64,000 nucleotides of DNA. It comes from Anthracocystis setariae. Taxonomy: Eukaryota > Basidiomycota > Ustilaginomycetes > Ustilaginales > Ustilaginaceae. The translations under genes and the position numbers were made by a program. Positions 1-9,677 of the stretch are shown here, one piece after another. Position 1 is the stretch's first letter. Every line of letters begins with the position of its first letter. The notes under the pieces are model-generated. The model had not been told where the DNA came from. It was given only the letters and a program-made list of their open reading frames with translations, and did not search any database. The stretch is taken from NCBI GenBank assembly GCA_928724745.1, contig CAKMXJ010000032.1, positions 1,240,001-1,304,000 on the forward strand, read 5' to 3'.

Positions 1-1651
1 ATTGGGGTTTGCAATACGCGCATTGTGCCCCTATTTCCTGGACAGATAGACCCATAGATGTGCTGCTTGCTGCCACTCGTCCACTTTGGCCAGGCCGTCA
101 AGTCTCTTTTACTCAGCGCGGCTACTCAGCGCGGCGAATGTGTAGATCATGATTGACAAACGTCAACGGAAACGGCCAAAAAAATGGGAACAGGAGTAGC
201 GCATGAGCTGTTTGCAGTCATGTGGTGGAGATGAGTAAGCCAAAACTGAGCTATATCACGATGGAGTTGCTTGGACCTTTCGTCAACTCCGATCTGCGTG
301 CCTTTGACAGGATCGCGTAGATCAGAAACCACAGTCTGTGAAGGTACACACAACAAAAGATTTTGTTTTCGGAAAGTCAACTCCGTGTTCTACTGTAGCT
401 GTCGTGAATTTGACTTGAAACACACACACAGATAGAGAGGAAGAAACCCTGTAGATCCTCGGTCAGGGACGCCATCCGTTTCGCTTTTCAGTGCTGAAGA
501 GCAACTGCACTACTCACACTACTCTACTACTAGAGTAGTTCTCTCTTGGCAAGACAATGCCCCTGTTGTGGCTGAACCTGTTTGCGTCTCTTTTCGCCTT
601 CAACTCCACCAAAACCCAACGCATTCATTCACCATCCATGCACGCACGATCCAACCATCCACCTCGCTTGCTCGCTCGCTTGCTTGCTTGCTTGACAATA
701 GTTCATGCATCTTGGCTCCTGTCAATCATGGCGTTTCGTCTGCCCACTGCTGCTCATCCCGCATTTCCCGTGAGATTTTGATTCCCCTTCCGTGTGCTTG
801 AAACCTGCGTGCCGGCTGCTTGTCAAGTGTGGCTCAACCAACTCCGCCCCCCCCTCCTGGCTACTGTCTAAGTGAGAAACACATCCGGTCTTGTCTTGGT
901 TCCCGTCGAACCAGCCAGCGTTCTGCCGCGTGTCATCATACTTGCCCTTCGATTCCTCCGCTTCCAAGCAGCCAACTTGCGTCGTTGGCGCACTGAAGGC
1001 AAAGATCAGCTACAGTAAGTTTCCCATCCCACTTTTGCCTCAACATCCTTCAGCGCTAAAGCTGAATCCAGACTTTCTCCGTACTTTGGCTTCGTTAGAC
1101 CACGTTATCTTTCGTCGGCGTCGTCTCGCTCTTTCAAGTAAACCTATTCCGCCAACGAGGCCCTCCCGCGATTCAAGTTCGCCCTCCCTCCTTTCTTCTT
1201 GACTTCACACCATCACCATCATTGTTCCACCTGCACCTTTAGCGTGGATCAACAGAGTGCCAAACCATACCTCGTTGCCACCACCAACATTTGTGAATCC
1301 AACTGACCACCACCATCTTTAGCTCTTCTTCACGACCGAGAGTCTCGTTCGTACTCCCACCCCGTCTTACATCAACCTTTGAGCCTCGCCCCTCCCAGAC
1401 AGCCTCCGTGGGTTGGCAACGGCTACACTTGCTCCCATCGCGCACCTCATCGTTGCTTCTGCCCTCCTCCATTTGATCAAAACATTTCGAACAACGGCAA
1501 CCCTGGCTCGATCATCTCTTACAGCAACTCTCAAACCCACACCCACCACCATTGCGTCATGCTTCTTTCACCCCACGCATCATCCCACGGCTTCTCAGCC
1601 CCCACGTTGGCGCGCAAGGACAGCAGCAACCAAGAACACCACACACACACC
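1..1651. other. Upstream intergenic region and probable 5' leader
   Basis: No convincing gene. The stretch carries short CA, CTTG and CTCG simple repeats and becomes pyrimidine-rich towards 1650, as leaders in this window do. A consensus splice donor (GTAAGT) lies near 1015, so the downstream gene may have an intron in its 5' untranslated region. Small open frames here look random. Confidence 0.5.
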
Positions 1652-4600
1652 ATGTACAACAATCAACTTGACCCATCACAAGCTTACTACAACAACTACT
1701 ACTTTGACCCGCCAAACTCAACCATCTCCCCTCGCTCAAGCCAGATCCCATTCCCAGATGCAAGATCAAGCGATGCGGGTTATGCCAGATTCGCAACCGA
1801 TGGCAGACAGCAAGGTATGAGCTCCAAGAAGCTTGCAAATTCGCACGATCCGACGCTTACGAGAGAGTCCGCCACCGCCTCGTCGCCTGTCAAGAGCAAA
1901 GCTGGCACGCTTCGTGGGCTTGGACGCCGATTGTTTAGTCGATCCAACTCGAACCTCAAAGTAGCTTCGATGTTGGCAGCCCGATCCCAGTCCGCCTCGT
2001 CGTCGTCTAGCACGGGAGGCGCCCAATCGCCTCCTCTGACTCCCACAACGCCTCCTCCCGTACAACCCGTATGGCTTCCCAACGGACAGAAGGACTTCTT
2101 CGCCACGGTCACCGGTCTCTCATCCAGCATCCATGTTGCGGACCGCACCATCAGGAGTCCCAAAAATGCTGTGCACCAAATCAGCCCAACGTCCCTCCAG
2201 AGCTTGTTCACCGATCCACGCGACTCGCAAGAATACATCCGCAGGCAGCAACCGTCGGATTCCTCTTCTAGCCAGGGTCGTCGATCCAGCAGCTCCTTTT
2301 CGCACCATTCCAGCTTGCTTTCCATGCCGTCGATGCCGAGCGCTACCGCTGCTCCTCCGGCCTTTCGGAACACGGTGTCGCGAAGAGAGGTGCCGGCCGT
2401 CATCGCAGAAGAGGCCGACTCAGAGTTTTTACGGGCTGTGCTCAACTTTGGTGAAGGCGACAACGACCCTTCGCTCCCGACGATGTCCTTCCGCGGAGGA
2501 CGTGCGGCACCGCTTCCTACGAGGTCTAGCTCGTTGGGTCAAATCTGTGAGGGCACCTTGAGTCCGTCAGCCTCGGCTGCTGCTTCCTCGCGTCGCACCT
2601 CGGACGGACGTGTCTTCTTGACGCAGGAGGCTGCGCGCGAGTACGAGACCGAGCAGCCAGCGTCGCGATACGTCATGCACCGCTATGAAAAGCATCGTGG
2701 AGGTTCGCTTGGGAACGAATCCGACTCAGAGGACGAGTACGGGGAGGACGATGAGCCAGTGCAGCAATCCCCCGCACAGTCAGCAGCAGCAGCTGTCCAG
2801 GTGAAGGACGCTAGTTCAAAGCCTGAAGCTAGCGAAGATACGATGCGCTACCCTTCGTCGTTTGCAAAGGCCCGTACTCGCTCTCCAAGCAACAGCAGCG
2901 ATAAGGAAGAGAGCACACCTCCTCGATTTGTAGGTCTGGAGACTGGAGCCAAAAAGGCGCTTTACAACTGCACTTTGCTCAAGGTGCACATGCACTTGGC
3001 ACCCCAGCTTGCTGGTGACGCCGAGTCCCGATCGCAGATCCCAGTCATTGCGGCTGGCGAAGTGCTGTACGGTACGGAAGACCTCAAGTTCCCCAGGTCC
3101 GTCAACGCTGCAAAGGAGTTGCGTCAACATTCGAGCACGCTGGCTTTCTCGCGAAACTTGCAGGTTGCGCTTGGACGTACGGTGGTGATGCGCAAGCTCC
3201 GCAGTGAGAGGCTTCCCATCGAGCAAGAGGTCGAGATTTCTTGGTTCCAGCGTCGGTATGGAAGTACGAGCATCGCGGCTGAGCAGATCCAAAAGGCGCT
3301 GCGACAGCGTCAGATGGTGAGCCCAGAGGCGCTTGCAAAGCCTCCCATCGCTGCGCCGCACGACGCTGCAAGTCGTCGCTTGAGTGGCGTCGCCAGCCAC
3401 GAGGCGGGTCAGAAACTGCAGTCGCACCACGAGAAGAACGGCATCATCACTTGGGCGCAAAGGCCAGGATTCCTGGAGCGCAGTGTGGTTCTGCTTCCGG
3501 CTGAAGGGTTTACACCTGGTGAGGTGCTCGTGTCCGAGGCGGCTCCAGTTGCACTAGCAGCGCGGGTGAGGGTCAGTAGCGCTGCTTCGGCGTCGTCAAG
3601 CGTGTCGTTCTCGCCGAGGATTCGCGTACTGGCAGGACTGCCCTCGGTGGAGGAGGAAAGGAGGCTCAAATACACACCGAAGAAGAAGGACCAGTCCAGA
3701 AATGCATCGCTTTTGGTTTCTGCCCGCGATTCGGCGCTCTGGAAGCGATCCGTCCGAGGCAGTGTGTCGCCTCTCGGATCTCCGGCCAAGGGCAAGAGGT
3801 TGCCTCCCTGGATGGCACCTCGCGACTCGCAAGTGAGGCCGTCTTCATCGATAACGGACCTGCGATTGCCTCGCGTCGCTTCCGCGGAGCAAGCGGCTAA
3901 TCTCGGGTCTCTGCAACGGGATCAGGGCGTGACTTGGCGTCCTGAAGTCAGTGAGGTGAAGGAAGACGACGGCGACAGTAGCGAGGAGGTGGTGCCCTTG
4001 GCTCAACTTTCCAGCTTCCGCGCACAGAGGGCTGCTGAGAGGGAACGCATCCAGAAGCTTGAGCAGGAGATTGCTCAGCTGCGCCACAAGGAGCAGCAAC
4101 GCGAGCGCGAGGAGGCGGAGCGCAGGGAGCGGGAAGAGGAAGCCAGGCGAATCGAGGCTCAGCGCACGTATGATGAGCGAAAAGCAGCCATGGAGGCAAG
4201 AAAGTTGGAAAAGAATCGCAAGGTTCTGCAGGAAGCAAGGGATCGTCGTGAATCGACGCGGGCATCGTATCTGCTCTCGGAGCCCAACTACGGCGCGGGC
4301 AATCCTTTGCTCGGTGGGCACCGCTCTGGTACCAAGCCACTAGGATCAGCTAGTTGGCCTAGTTGGCCGCGCCAGACCGTCGAGCCGTCCAGTCCGAATA
4401 TGAGAGACAAGCAGCATGGTGCTGAGCTGGCCACATTTCAGGGCATGTCTCCAACATCGAGGTCGACAGCAGCATTGTATGCCCAGCAGGAGGGTCAGAG
4501 GCGCTCGAGGACGAGTCTGTTGCCACCGGCACCCGAGATGGCGGTGTCACCCATGACAAGCCCTCACCTTCGGGCATCGGCTTTGTTTGCTGCTGCGCCG

Positions 4601-5017
4601 CTTGGAGATGTGCATCGGCCGAGCTCGATGGCTTGCCTTTCAGCCCAATCGCGTTTTCGAACGTTGCCGCGTGGTTTCAGCATGGACAACTTGCCTGTTT
4701 CGCCGGAGATCTCTCAACGTCGGACATCTCTGAGGCCTCGGCGAGCCGATAGTGCTATCCACCATACTGTCTCTATGCATCAGCTCGTTGCGAGTCGGCC
4801 GCAAATGCTGTCGCCAGGTGGGTTGGTAGACGCACATGACTCGATGAGTATGACGAATGTGCATGCTCAGGCTTACTTTGCGCAGCAAGCGCAGATGCAA
4901 GGTCTGCAAAGGCCAGCGATGGCTCAAATGGTCAGAGCTGGGGCGAGGAGTAGACCGGCACTTGTGTCGCTGTATGGAGAGGTGGTGCCGAGTAGCGCGA
5001 TGCAGAGGGGGTCGTGA
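1652..5017 (+). CDS. Large disordered protein with C-terminal coiled coil, function unknown
   Basis: Single-exon gene for about 1121 residues. The first 430 residues are Ser/Pro/Gln-rich and probably disordered. A more ordered block at about residues 437-550 (starting around LYNCTLLKVHMHL) contains hydrophobic and basic stretches, including a run ending in EISWFQRRYG. A highly charged Glu/Arg heptad-like segment at about 790-865 is a clear coiled coil. The tail is again Ser/Arg-rich with many SP sites. I chose the ATG at 1652 because it sits in an ACC-ATG context; an in-frame ATG at 1559 would add 31 residues. The frame stays open upstream to about 1379 without another ATG. I recognise no family. 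A scaffold or cytoskeletal adaptor role would fit the coiled coil plus disorder, but that is inference. Confidence 0.85.
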   Translation: MYNNQLDPSQAYYNNYYFDPPNSTISPRSSQIPFPDARSSDAGYARFATDGRQQGMSSKKLANSHDPTLTRESATASSPVKSKAGTLRGLGRRLFSRSNSNLKVASMLAARSQSASSSSSTGGAQSPPLTPTTPPPVQPVWLPNGQKDFFATVTGLSSSIHVADRTIRSPKNAVHQISPTSLQSLFTDPRDSQEYIRRQQPSDSSSSQGRRSSSSFSHHSSLLSMPSMPSATAAPPAFRNTVSRREVPAVIAEEADSEFLRAVLNFGEGDNDPSLPTMSFRGGRAAPLPTRSSSLGQICEGTLSPSASAAASSRRTSDGRVFLTQEAAREYETEQPASRYVMHRYEKHRGGSLGNESDSEDEYGEDDEPVQQSPAQSAAAAVQVKDASSKPEASEDTMRYPSSFAKARTRSPSNSSDKEESTPPRFVGLETGAKKALYNCTLLKVHMHLAPQLAGDAESRSQIPVIAAGEVLYGTEDLKFPRSVNAAKELRQHSSTLAFSRNLQVALGRTVVMRKLRSERLPIEQEVEISWFQRRYGSTSIAAEQIQKALRQRQMVSPEALAKPPIAAPHDAASRRLSGVASHEAGQKLQSHHEKNGIITWAQRPGFLERSVVLLPAEGFTPGEVLVSEAAPVALAARVRVSSAASASSSVSFSPRIRVLAGLPSVEEERRLKYTPKKKDQSRNASLLVSARDSALWKRSVRGSVSPLGSPAKGKRLPPWMAPRDSQVRPSSSITDLRLPRVASAEQAANLGSLQRDQGVTWRPEVSEVKEDDGDSSEEVVPLAQLSSFRAQRAAERERIQKLEQEIAQLRHKEQQREREEAERREREEEARRIEAQRTYDERKAAMEARKLEKNRKVLQEARDRRESTRASYLLSEPNYGAGNPLLGGHRSGTKPLGSASWPSWPRQTVEPSSPNMRDKQHGAELATFQGMSPTSRSTAALYAQQEGQRRSRTSLLPPAPEMAVSPMTSPHLRASALFAAAPLGDVHRPSSMACLSAQSRFRTLPRGFSMDNLPVSPEISQRRTSLRPRRADSAIHHTVSMHQLVASRPQMLSPGGLVDAHDSMSMTNVHAQAYFAQQAQMQGLQRPAMAQMVRAGARSRPALVSLYGEVVPSSAMQRGS

Positions 5018-5330
5018 GGTTTTGTCTTTGTCGATAGATTTTGCATTTGATGGACACTTTCCTTGACAATGGACGACAGTGTAAGATTTGTCTGTCTTGT
5101 GCTTTCTGCGTTGATGACGATGTGAGAATGAGCGTGACGGGATGGATGTCAGTTGGAGTACGGGTGAAGGGTGAAGCGGAAGGTCCAAGTAGTAGCTCAT
5201 TGCTAGCGTGAAAGTGTGCAGTGCGGTCGCTTTTACCCTCAAGCAAGTGAAATTGACTGCGAGATGGTACAGACTGTGCAGAGCTGCTGGAAAGGAATGG
5301 GTTTAATTGCGTATGGGGAAGTGTGGAAGT
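5018..5330. other. Convergent 3' region
   Basis: The 3' flanks of the large coiled-coil gene (+) and the small mitochondrial-type gene (-) meet here. I see no gene or distinct element. Confidence 0.5.
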
Positions 5331-5654
5331 TCAGATCAAGCGGAACAAATTTTTCTTAGTTTCGGGACCTAGACCTTCCTCGTATCTGCCGTTGACGATG
5401 GTGACTGCGGCGGATCCACCTTCCCTGTCTAGTAATTTGGCGAGCAATTCCTGGTCGCGTGCGAGCATGGTTGGCTTGACGAGCGGTTTCGAGGGTTGTT
5501 CAGGTTTGGATGTGGGGTTGCTTGGTGGTTCGAAATGGCCGAAAAGGTTGCGATAGAAGGCGGAGTGGGTCAGGGTGGAAGTGACGATGGAGCGAGTGAC
5601 CAACGGAAGAGGAGAAGGTGTAAGTAAGACTCGTGATGTGATGGCGAGCATCAT
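5331..5654 (-). CDS. Small probable mitochondrial protein, unknown
   Basis: Open frame of 107 residues from the upstream member of an ATG-ATG pair. The N-terminus is rich in Ser, Thr, Leu and Arg and has no acidic residues in its first 35 positions, which suggests a mitochondrial presequence. The C-terminal half (MLARDQELLAKLLDREGG and onwards) is charged and could form a short helix plus a compact tail. I do not recognise the family. It lies upstream of uL13m on the same strand's 3' side, and the two are separate transcripts by spacing. The composition is convincing, but the small size leaves some chance that it is not translated or that it has an additional exon. Confidence 0.5.
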   Translation of the reverse strand: MMLAITSRVLLTPSPLPLVTRSIVTSTLTHSAFYRNLFGHFEPPSNPTSKPEQPSKPLVKPTMLARDQELLAKLLDREGGSAAVTIVNGRYEEGLGPETKKNLFRLI

Positions 5655-6142
5655 CTTGGGCAAACTCGGGACAAGATGGTGTGGTTGAGCAAAAGGAGGT
5701 TCGCGTAAGCTGAAGCTTAAGACAGCTGGCGAGGTGGGTGCAGTTAAGGGTCCAAAAAAAAAAAAATAATTCTTGTCACGAAGGTTTGTTGGGTGGCTTG
5801 CTCCACCTCTCCTCTCAACAAGATCGGACCCACCCGATTCCGACTTCCGTCCCCCGCAAGGCTCAGATTCTCGAGCTTGATGTCCCGAGCTTGGATGATC
5901 AAAAGGCTACTGGACCGACGGCGACACTGTCACCAAAGATATCTTGAGGATGAATGTTGAACAAGTGCGTCTTCTTTTGGGTCGTAGAGCGGCAAGATAC
6001 AAGTACAAGAGCCTCAAGGGGCTAAAATGAAATGCGAGAAGAGTGGATGTGGATCGACAGAGTGCAGCTCGGTGTCTGCCTTGGCCTCTCGTGATAATAT
6101 CGAAGCGATCTTGTTCCAGTGCGTATCAAGGGATCGAAGAGG
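5655..6142. other. Intergenic, no gene seen
   Basis: Region between two minus-strand genes, containing the promoter of the small mitochondrial-type gene and the 3' flank of uL13m. An A-rich run lies near 5755-5766. A 69-codon frame on the plus strand has no recognisable content. Confidence 0.45.
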
Positions 6143-6765
6143 CTATACCCTAGGTTTTGGTCGACTGGCATCATACCTCTTGATCACATTCTGTGCATAA
6201 GGATGCTCCTCTCCTTCAAAGATCTTCAACCTCTCCAACCTCCTGTCCCTCAACGTGTTCTTGGGAAGCATGCCGCTGACCGCCTTTCGAATGATTTCCT
6301 CCGGCTTCTTCTCCATCATCACCTTGTATGGGATCTCCTTCAGTCCGCCGGGGTACATGGTGTGATGGCGGTATACGCGCTGTTCAGCTTTTCGACCGGT
6401 GACGACAACTGACCTAGCATTGGTGACAACCACGTAGTCTCCCAAATCTTTGGATTGGTCGTAGATGGGTTTGTGCTTGCCCATGAGCAGAGTGGCGATG
6501 TTGACCGCCAAAGGTCCCAATACGCGGTCTTTGGCCGACACCGAGTGCCACGTTCGCGCGAATGCGAGCGATGTCTGTTGGGATATCGATGTGTGCGGTT
6601 TGGCAAGGAAGCACCACCGACGATGAGCGTTGCGGTGAGATTGAGATTGAATTCAAGATCAAGTGACCGTGAGCAGTGAAGAGGATTGTCAGAATAATGC
6701 TGCTACCAATCAAGAGACGGTCATGCCAGTATGGCTGTACTTACGTTTCCCAAGAATTGCGACAT
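6143..6765 (-). CDS. Mitochondrial large-subunit ribosomal protein uL13m
   Basis: Structural protein of the mitochondrial 54S ribosomal subunit, the counterpart of yeast Mrpl23. I reconstruct two exons, 6745-6765 (seven codons, MSQFLGN) and 6143-6574, giving 150 residues, close to the usual length. The donor reads AAC|GTAAGT and the acceptor CCCAACAG|ACA. Joining them gives MSQFLGN-TSLAFARTWHSV, which matches the family start. Family blocks visible afterwards are the RVLGPLAVNIATLLMGKHKP segment, GDYVVVTNA, the Tyr-Arg-His-His region before PGGLKE, and AVSGMLPKNTLRDRRLERLK. It is transcribed divergently from the neighbouring tartrate/D-malate dehydrogenase gene. A gene caller that ignores the tiny first exon would begin at a false non-ATG start within exon 2. 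Confidence 0.93.
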
Positions 6766-7175
6766 GATGCCTGTAGGTGCTGAGTTATCAGCTATGTAAG
6801 TGTCGTGGCTTCTCGTGTGACCAACTCGTTCTGAGCCTTTGATAGCTATCTGTTGTCTTGATCGGCGGTGATGGCGAGGAGAGAAGTGTACGAAAGGTAT
6901 CGGTGCAAGGCAAAAAAAAATCCACATTTCTTCCGACAACCTCGGGTCCGATTCAGAAAAATTGGGTTTGCCGTGTAATCTCGCACGATCTCACAAATAG
7001 TGATCTTCGGAATGGTCGGCGTGTTGTTCGGCGACTTTTTTTTTTTTTTTTGGCCCCGCCCGAAGCCGCTTCTGACGCATTGTCCACTCTAAGTAGTAGT
7101 GGTGTAAGTTCAGTTCCTGACACAACCATCGTAACGATTGCTTCCGAGCTTTTTCTGGAGCTGTACTGCGCCAAT
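6766..7175. promoter_or_regulatory. Divergent promoter region, uL13m and tartrate/D-malate dehydrogenase
   Basis: About 410 bases separate the two start codons. A 16-base T tract at 7036-7051 may act as a nucleosome-excluding poly(dA:dT) element. A GTAAGT at 7104-7109, with a pyrimidine-rich acceptor (TTTTTCTGGAG) near 7160, suggests a short intron in the leader of the dehydrogenase. The frame is open upstream of the ATG at 7176, but that part does not resemble the family. Confidence 0.5.
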
Positions 7176-8255
7176 ATGTGCAGAAAGACCTACAAAATCG
7201 CCGTGATCGCCGGTGATGGCATCGGAAAGGAAGTCATGCCTTGCGGTCTTGCTTCCCTTCAGGCTGCCTCGACCCGCTTCGGGTTCAAGTTGGATATCAC
7301 AGAGTTCGATTTCGCCTCATGCGACTACTTGGACAAGCATGGCCGAATGATGCCTGAAAACTGGATCGAGATTCTCACCCCCTTTGATGCCATCTACTTT
7401 GGCGCTGTTGGCGACCCCGCCCGTCATCCTGACCACATCACCTTGTGGGGGAGTCTTCTGCAGATGAGGAGACATTTCGACCAGTACGTCAACCTTCGTC
7501 CCTGTCGTCTGGTCAAGGGAGTTCGGAGCCCACTAGCCGATCCAGGCGAGATCGATTTCTGGATCGTGCGTGAAAATACCGAAGGCGAATACTCCGAGGT
7601 TGGTGGCAAGATCTTTGAAGGTACCGATCGCGAAACTGTGATCCAGGAAACAATCATGACTAGGATCGGAGTGGATCGCATTCTCAAATACGCTTTTGAG
7701 CTCACCAAGACTACCAAGAGGAAGAAGCTTACCAGTGCTACCAAGAGCAACGGCATCAAAATCACCATGCCCTACTGGGACTCGAGGTTCAACCTCATGG
7801 CCAAGGACTATCCAGAGGTCAAGACGGAACACTTCCACATCGACATTCTTTCGGCTCACTTTGTGGCCAAGCCGAGTTACTTTGATGTCGTTGTTGGGTC
7901 CAATCTTCACGGAGATATTCTAAGCGATCTAGGGCCGGCGGTGACAGGAACGATCGGTATCGCTCCGTCTGGTAACATTAATCCAGAGAACAAGTTCCCC
8001 AGTCTGTTCGAGCCCGTGCATGGATCGGCACCGGACATCATGGGCAAAGGGATTGCAAACCCGGTAGGCATGATTTGGGCTGGACAGATGATGCTGTTAC
8101 ATCTGGGTGAGAAGGAAGCCGCAGAAGCCATGCTGAGAGCCATTGATGTGGTTTTGGGCACTGCGGACAAGGACGTGCTGACGCCGGATATGAAGGGCCA
8201 CGCAACAACGAACAAACTCGGCGACGCAATCGCGAAGGCGGTCGAGACTGTATAA
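7176..8255 (+). CDS. Tartrate dehydrogenase / D-malate dehydrogenase (decarboxylating)
   Basis: NAD- and divalent-metal-dependent beta-decarboxylating dehydrogenase of the isocitrate/isopropylmalate dehydrogenase superfamily, 359 residues. The protein begins KIAVIAGDGIGKEV, the usual nucleotide-fold start. It carries the substrate-binding arginine region LRPCRLVKG, the WIVRENTEGEYSEVGG block, and the metal/NAD signature DVVVGSNLHGDILSDLGPAV followed by FEPVHGSAPDIMGKGIANP. The HITLWGSLLQMRRHFDQYVN segment is typical of the tartrate/D-malate subgroup rather than LeuB or IDH. The ATG at 7176 gives the family-length protein; the frame stays open for 106 codons upstream but without similarity. 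Substrate (tartrate versus D-malate) cannot be decided from sequence alone. It is probably cytosolic, as no clear presequence is seen. Confidence 0.9.
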   Translation: MCRKTYKIAVIAGDGIGKEVMPCGLASLQAASTRFGFKLDITEFDFASCDYLDKHGRMMPENWIEILTPFDAIYFGAVGDPARHPDHITLWGSLLQMRRHFDQYVNLRPCRLVKGVRSPLADPGEIDFWIVRENTEGEYSEVGGKIFEGTDRETVIQETIMTRIGVDRILKYAFELTKTTKRKKLTSATKSNGIKITMPYWDSRFNLMAKDYPEVKTEHFHIDILSAHFVAKPSYFDVVVGSNLHGDILSDLGPAVTGTIGIAPSGNINPENKFPSLFEPVHGSAPDIMGKGIANPVGMIWAGQMMLLHLGEKEAAEAMLRAIDVVLGTADKDVLTPDMKGHATTNKLGDAIAKAVETV

Positions 8256-8373
8256 ATTTAGGAGCCCGTTTTTCTTGGCTAACATGATTGTACATGACGC
8301 TTGCGATTTGCATTCAAGATAAGCAGCACTTGCGAGGAATTGTTTTAGACGCATGGGGTCAAGTGGAAATGGT

Positions 8374-8935
8374 TTAGATCGATCGTAAACCCGCTTTGAT
8401 AAACAGGGTCCAGATGATGCCCACTCCAGTGACAAAGGCACCGCTGCGAAGTGCGGCAGTAGCTTCATCCGTCACGAACAAATACAACCTGCACCGTTGG
8501 TAACGAAAAGCAGATCGAATCAGAGTTTTGTTAGTGAGTGTTAGTTGGATCCCCGGATTTCTGCCTGCTTGGGGTCACTTACAGTGTGAAAAGAGCTCTG
8601 GATGCGAGGTAGGCTGCGGTGAGCTGATTTAATTGGTGATTGGGAACTTTGGCCAAGTTGGCTGCCACAACTGCGGCTGCGAAGAGACCCAAGTTTTCAA
8701 ATGCATTGAGTTGAGCTGATTCGGCACGGATGATCTTCTTGTCCAAGGCGGTCTTGTTCTTCTTGGCCAAGAGGTCGTGCAGAAGCTGACGAGGCGCAGC
8801 GTTCTTGAAAGCTCCCTTGGCCAACGAAATAGCATAAGGATGAGGCAGGAAAGCGAGCAACCATGCTACGGGAACGGCAAAGTACGAATAGTTGGGCACA
8901 GCGCCCGCGATCGAAGGTGCTGAAAACACTGACAT
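8374..8935 (-). CDS. MAPEG family integral membrane protein
   Basis: Member of the membrane-associated eicosanoid/glutathione metabolism family. Two exons, 8583-8935 and 8374-8488, separated by an intron with donor ACACT|GTAAGT and acceptor GCAG|GTTG, give 155 residues. The first hydrophobic helix is at about residues 14-36. The family motif region RAESAQLNAFENLGLFAAAV carries the conserved Arg, Asn and Glu of MAPEG proteins. Two more hydrophobic segments follow, and the second exon supplies the last helix (GAFVTGVGIIWTLFI). Microsomal glutathione transferase-like detoxification is the usual family role, but fungal members of this subgroup are poorly characterised. The single-exon frame alone would lose the last transmembrane segment. 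Confidence 0.88.
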
Positions 8936-9677
8936 CCTGTATAGAGCTACTCGAGAGACACACTTGAACGCAGGACTAGAAAGCTCAAGATGCTTTCTTT
9001 ATATATGTCAATCCACTTGCCTCCCTCACAAACTGTGTAGACGATCAAGTTTGGCCAAGTGCGGCTGCTGCGATCGTAACAGTCCAAGCGAAACAAAACA
9101 TGCATGCTGCTCCCCGTCCATCAATCCAAATGCCGCATACTCTGTGTTTCGATCGGCCAAGGCGTCATCTGTCACCGCGCTTCCAAAACCGGTGACGTTA
9201 CCCCGCCTATCCCCACGCTGTCTCACCGCGCCAAGGAAAATTGAACAAATCGCGATCCTCCCACACTTGCCCGATTACCGATACACTTGCTTCTCGTTGC
9301 AACCATGGACAAACTGACATTCCCATTCTCACCTCCGCACAGACTGTGGCAATAAGGAATGAGACTACATTGAACATTGTGAAATGAAGGTACTTTTGCT
9401 TCGGGTGTTGATTGTGCGGCTATTAACACTTGAGTTCTTTTGGATGAGATGAATTGGTTGGATGCAATGCTGGAACGATGAAGGCGATGCTGAATGATTG
9501 AAAGGGGGGAATCACTTGATGATGTTGTGAATGCTGATGATGACGAGAATCGAACCTTTGTGTAGAGATGGCAATTGGTCAGAAAGAAGGAAGGTGGCAG
9601 CGCAAACCATGATGCGCTTACTGCGGTGATGCAGATCGTGTGTTCAGGCTGGGATGTGACAAGCAGCCTGAGATTGT
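8936..9677. other. Intergenic, no gene seen
   Basis: This stretch holds the promoter of the MAPEG gene and the 3' flank of the CENP-B-type gene. Small open frames on both strands lack recognisable content. Confidence 0.45.
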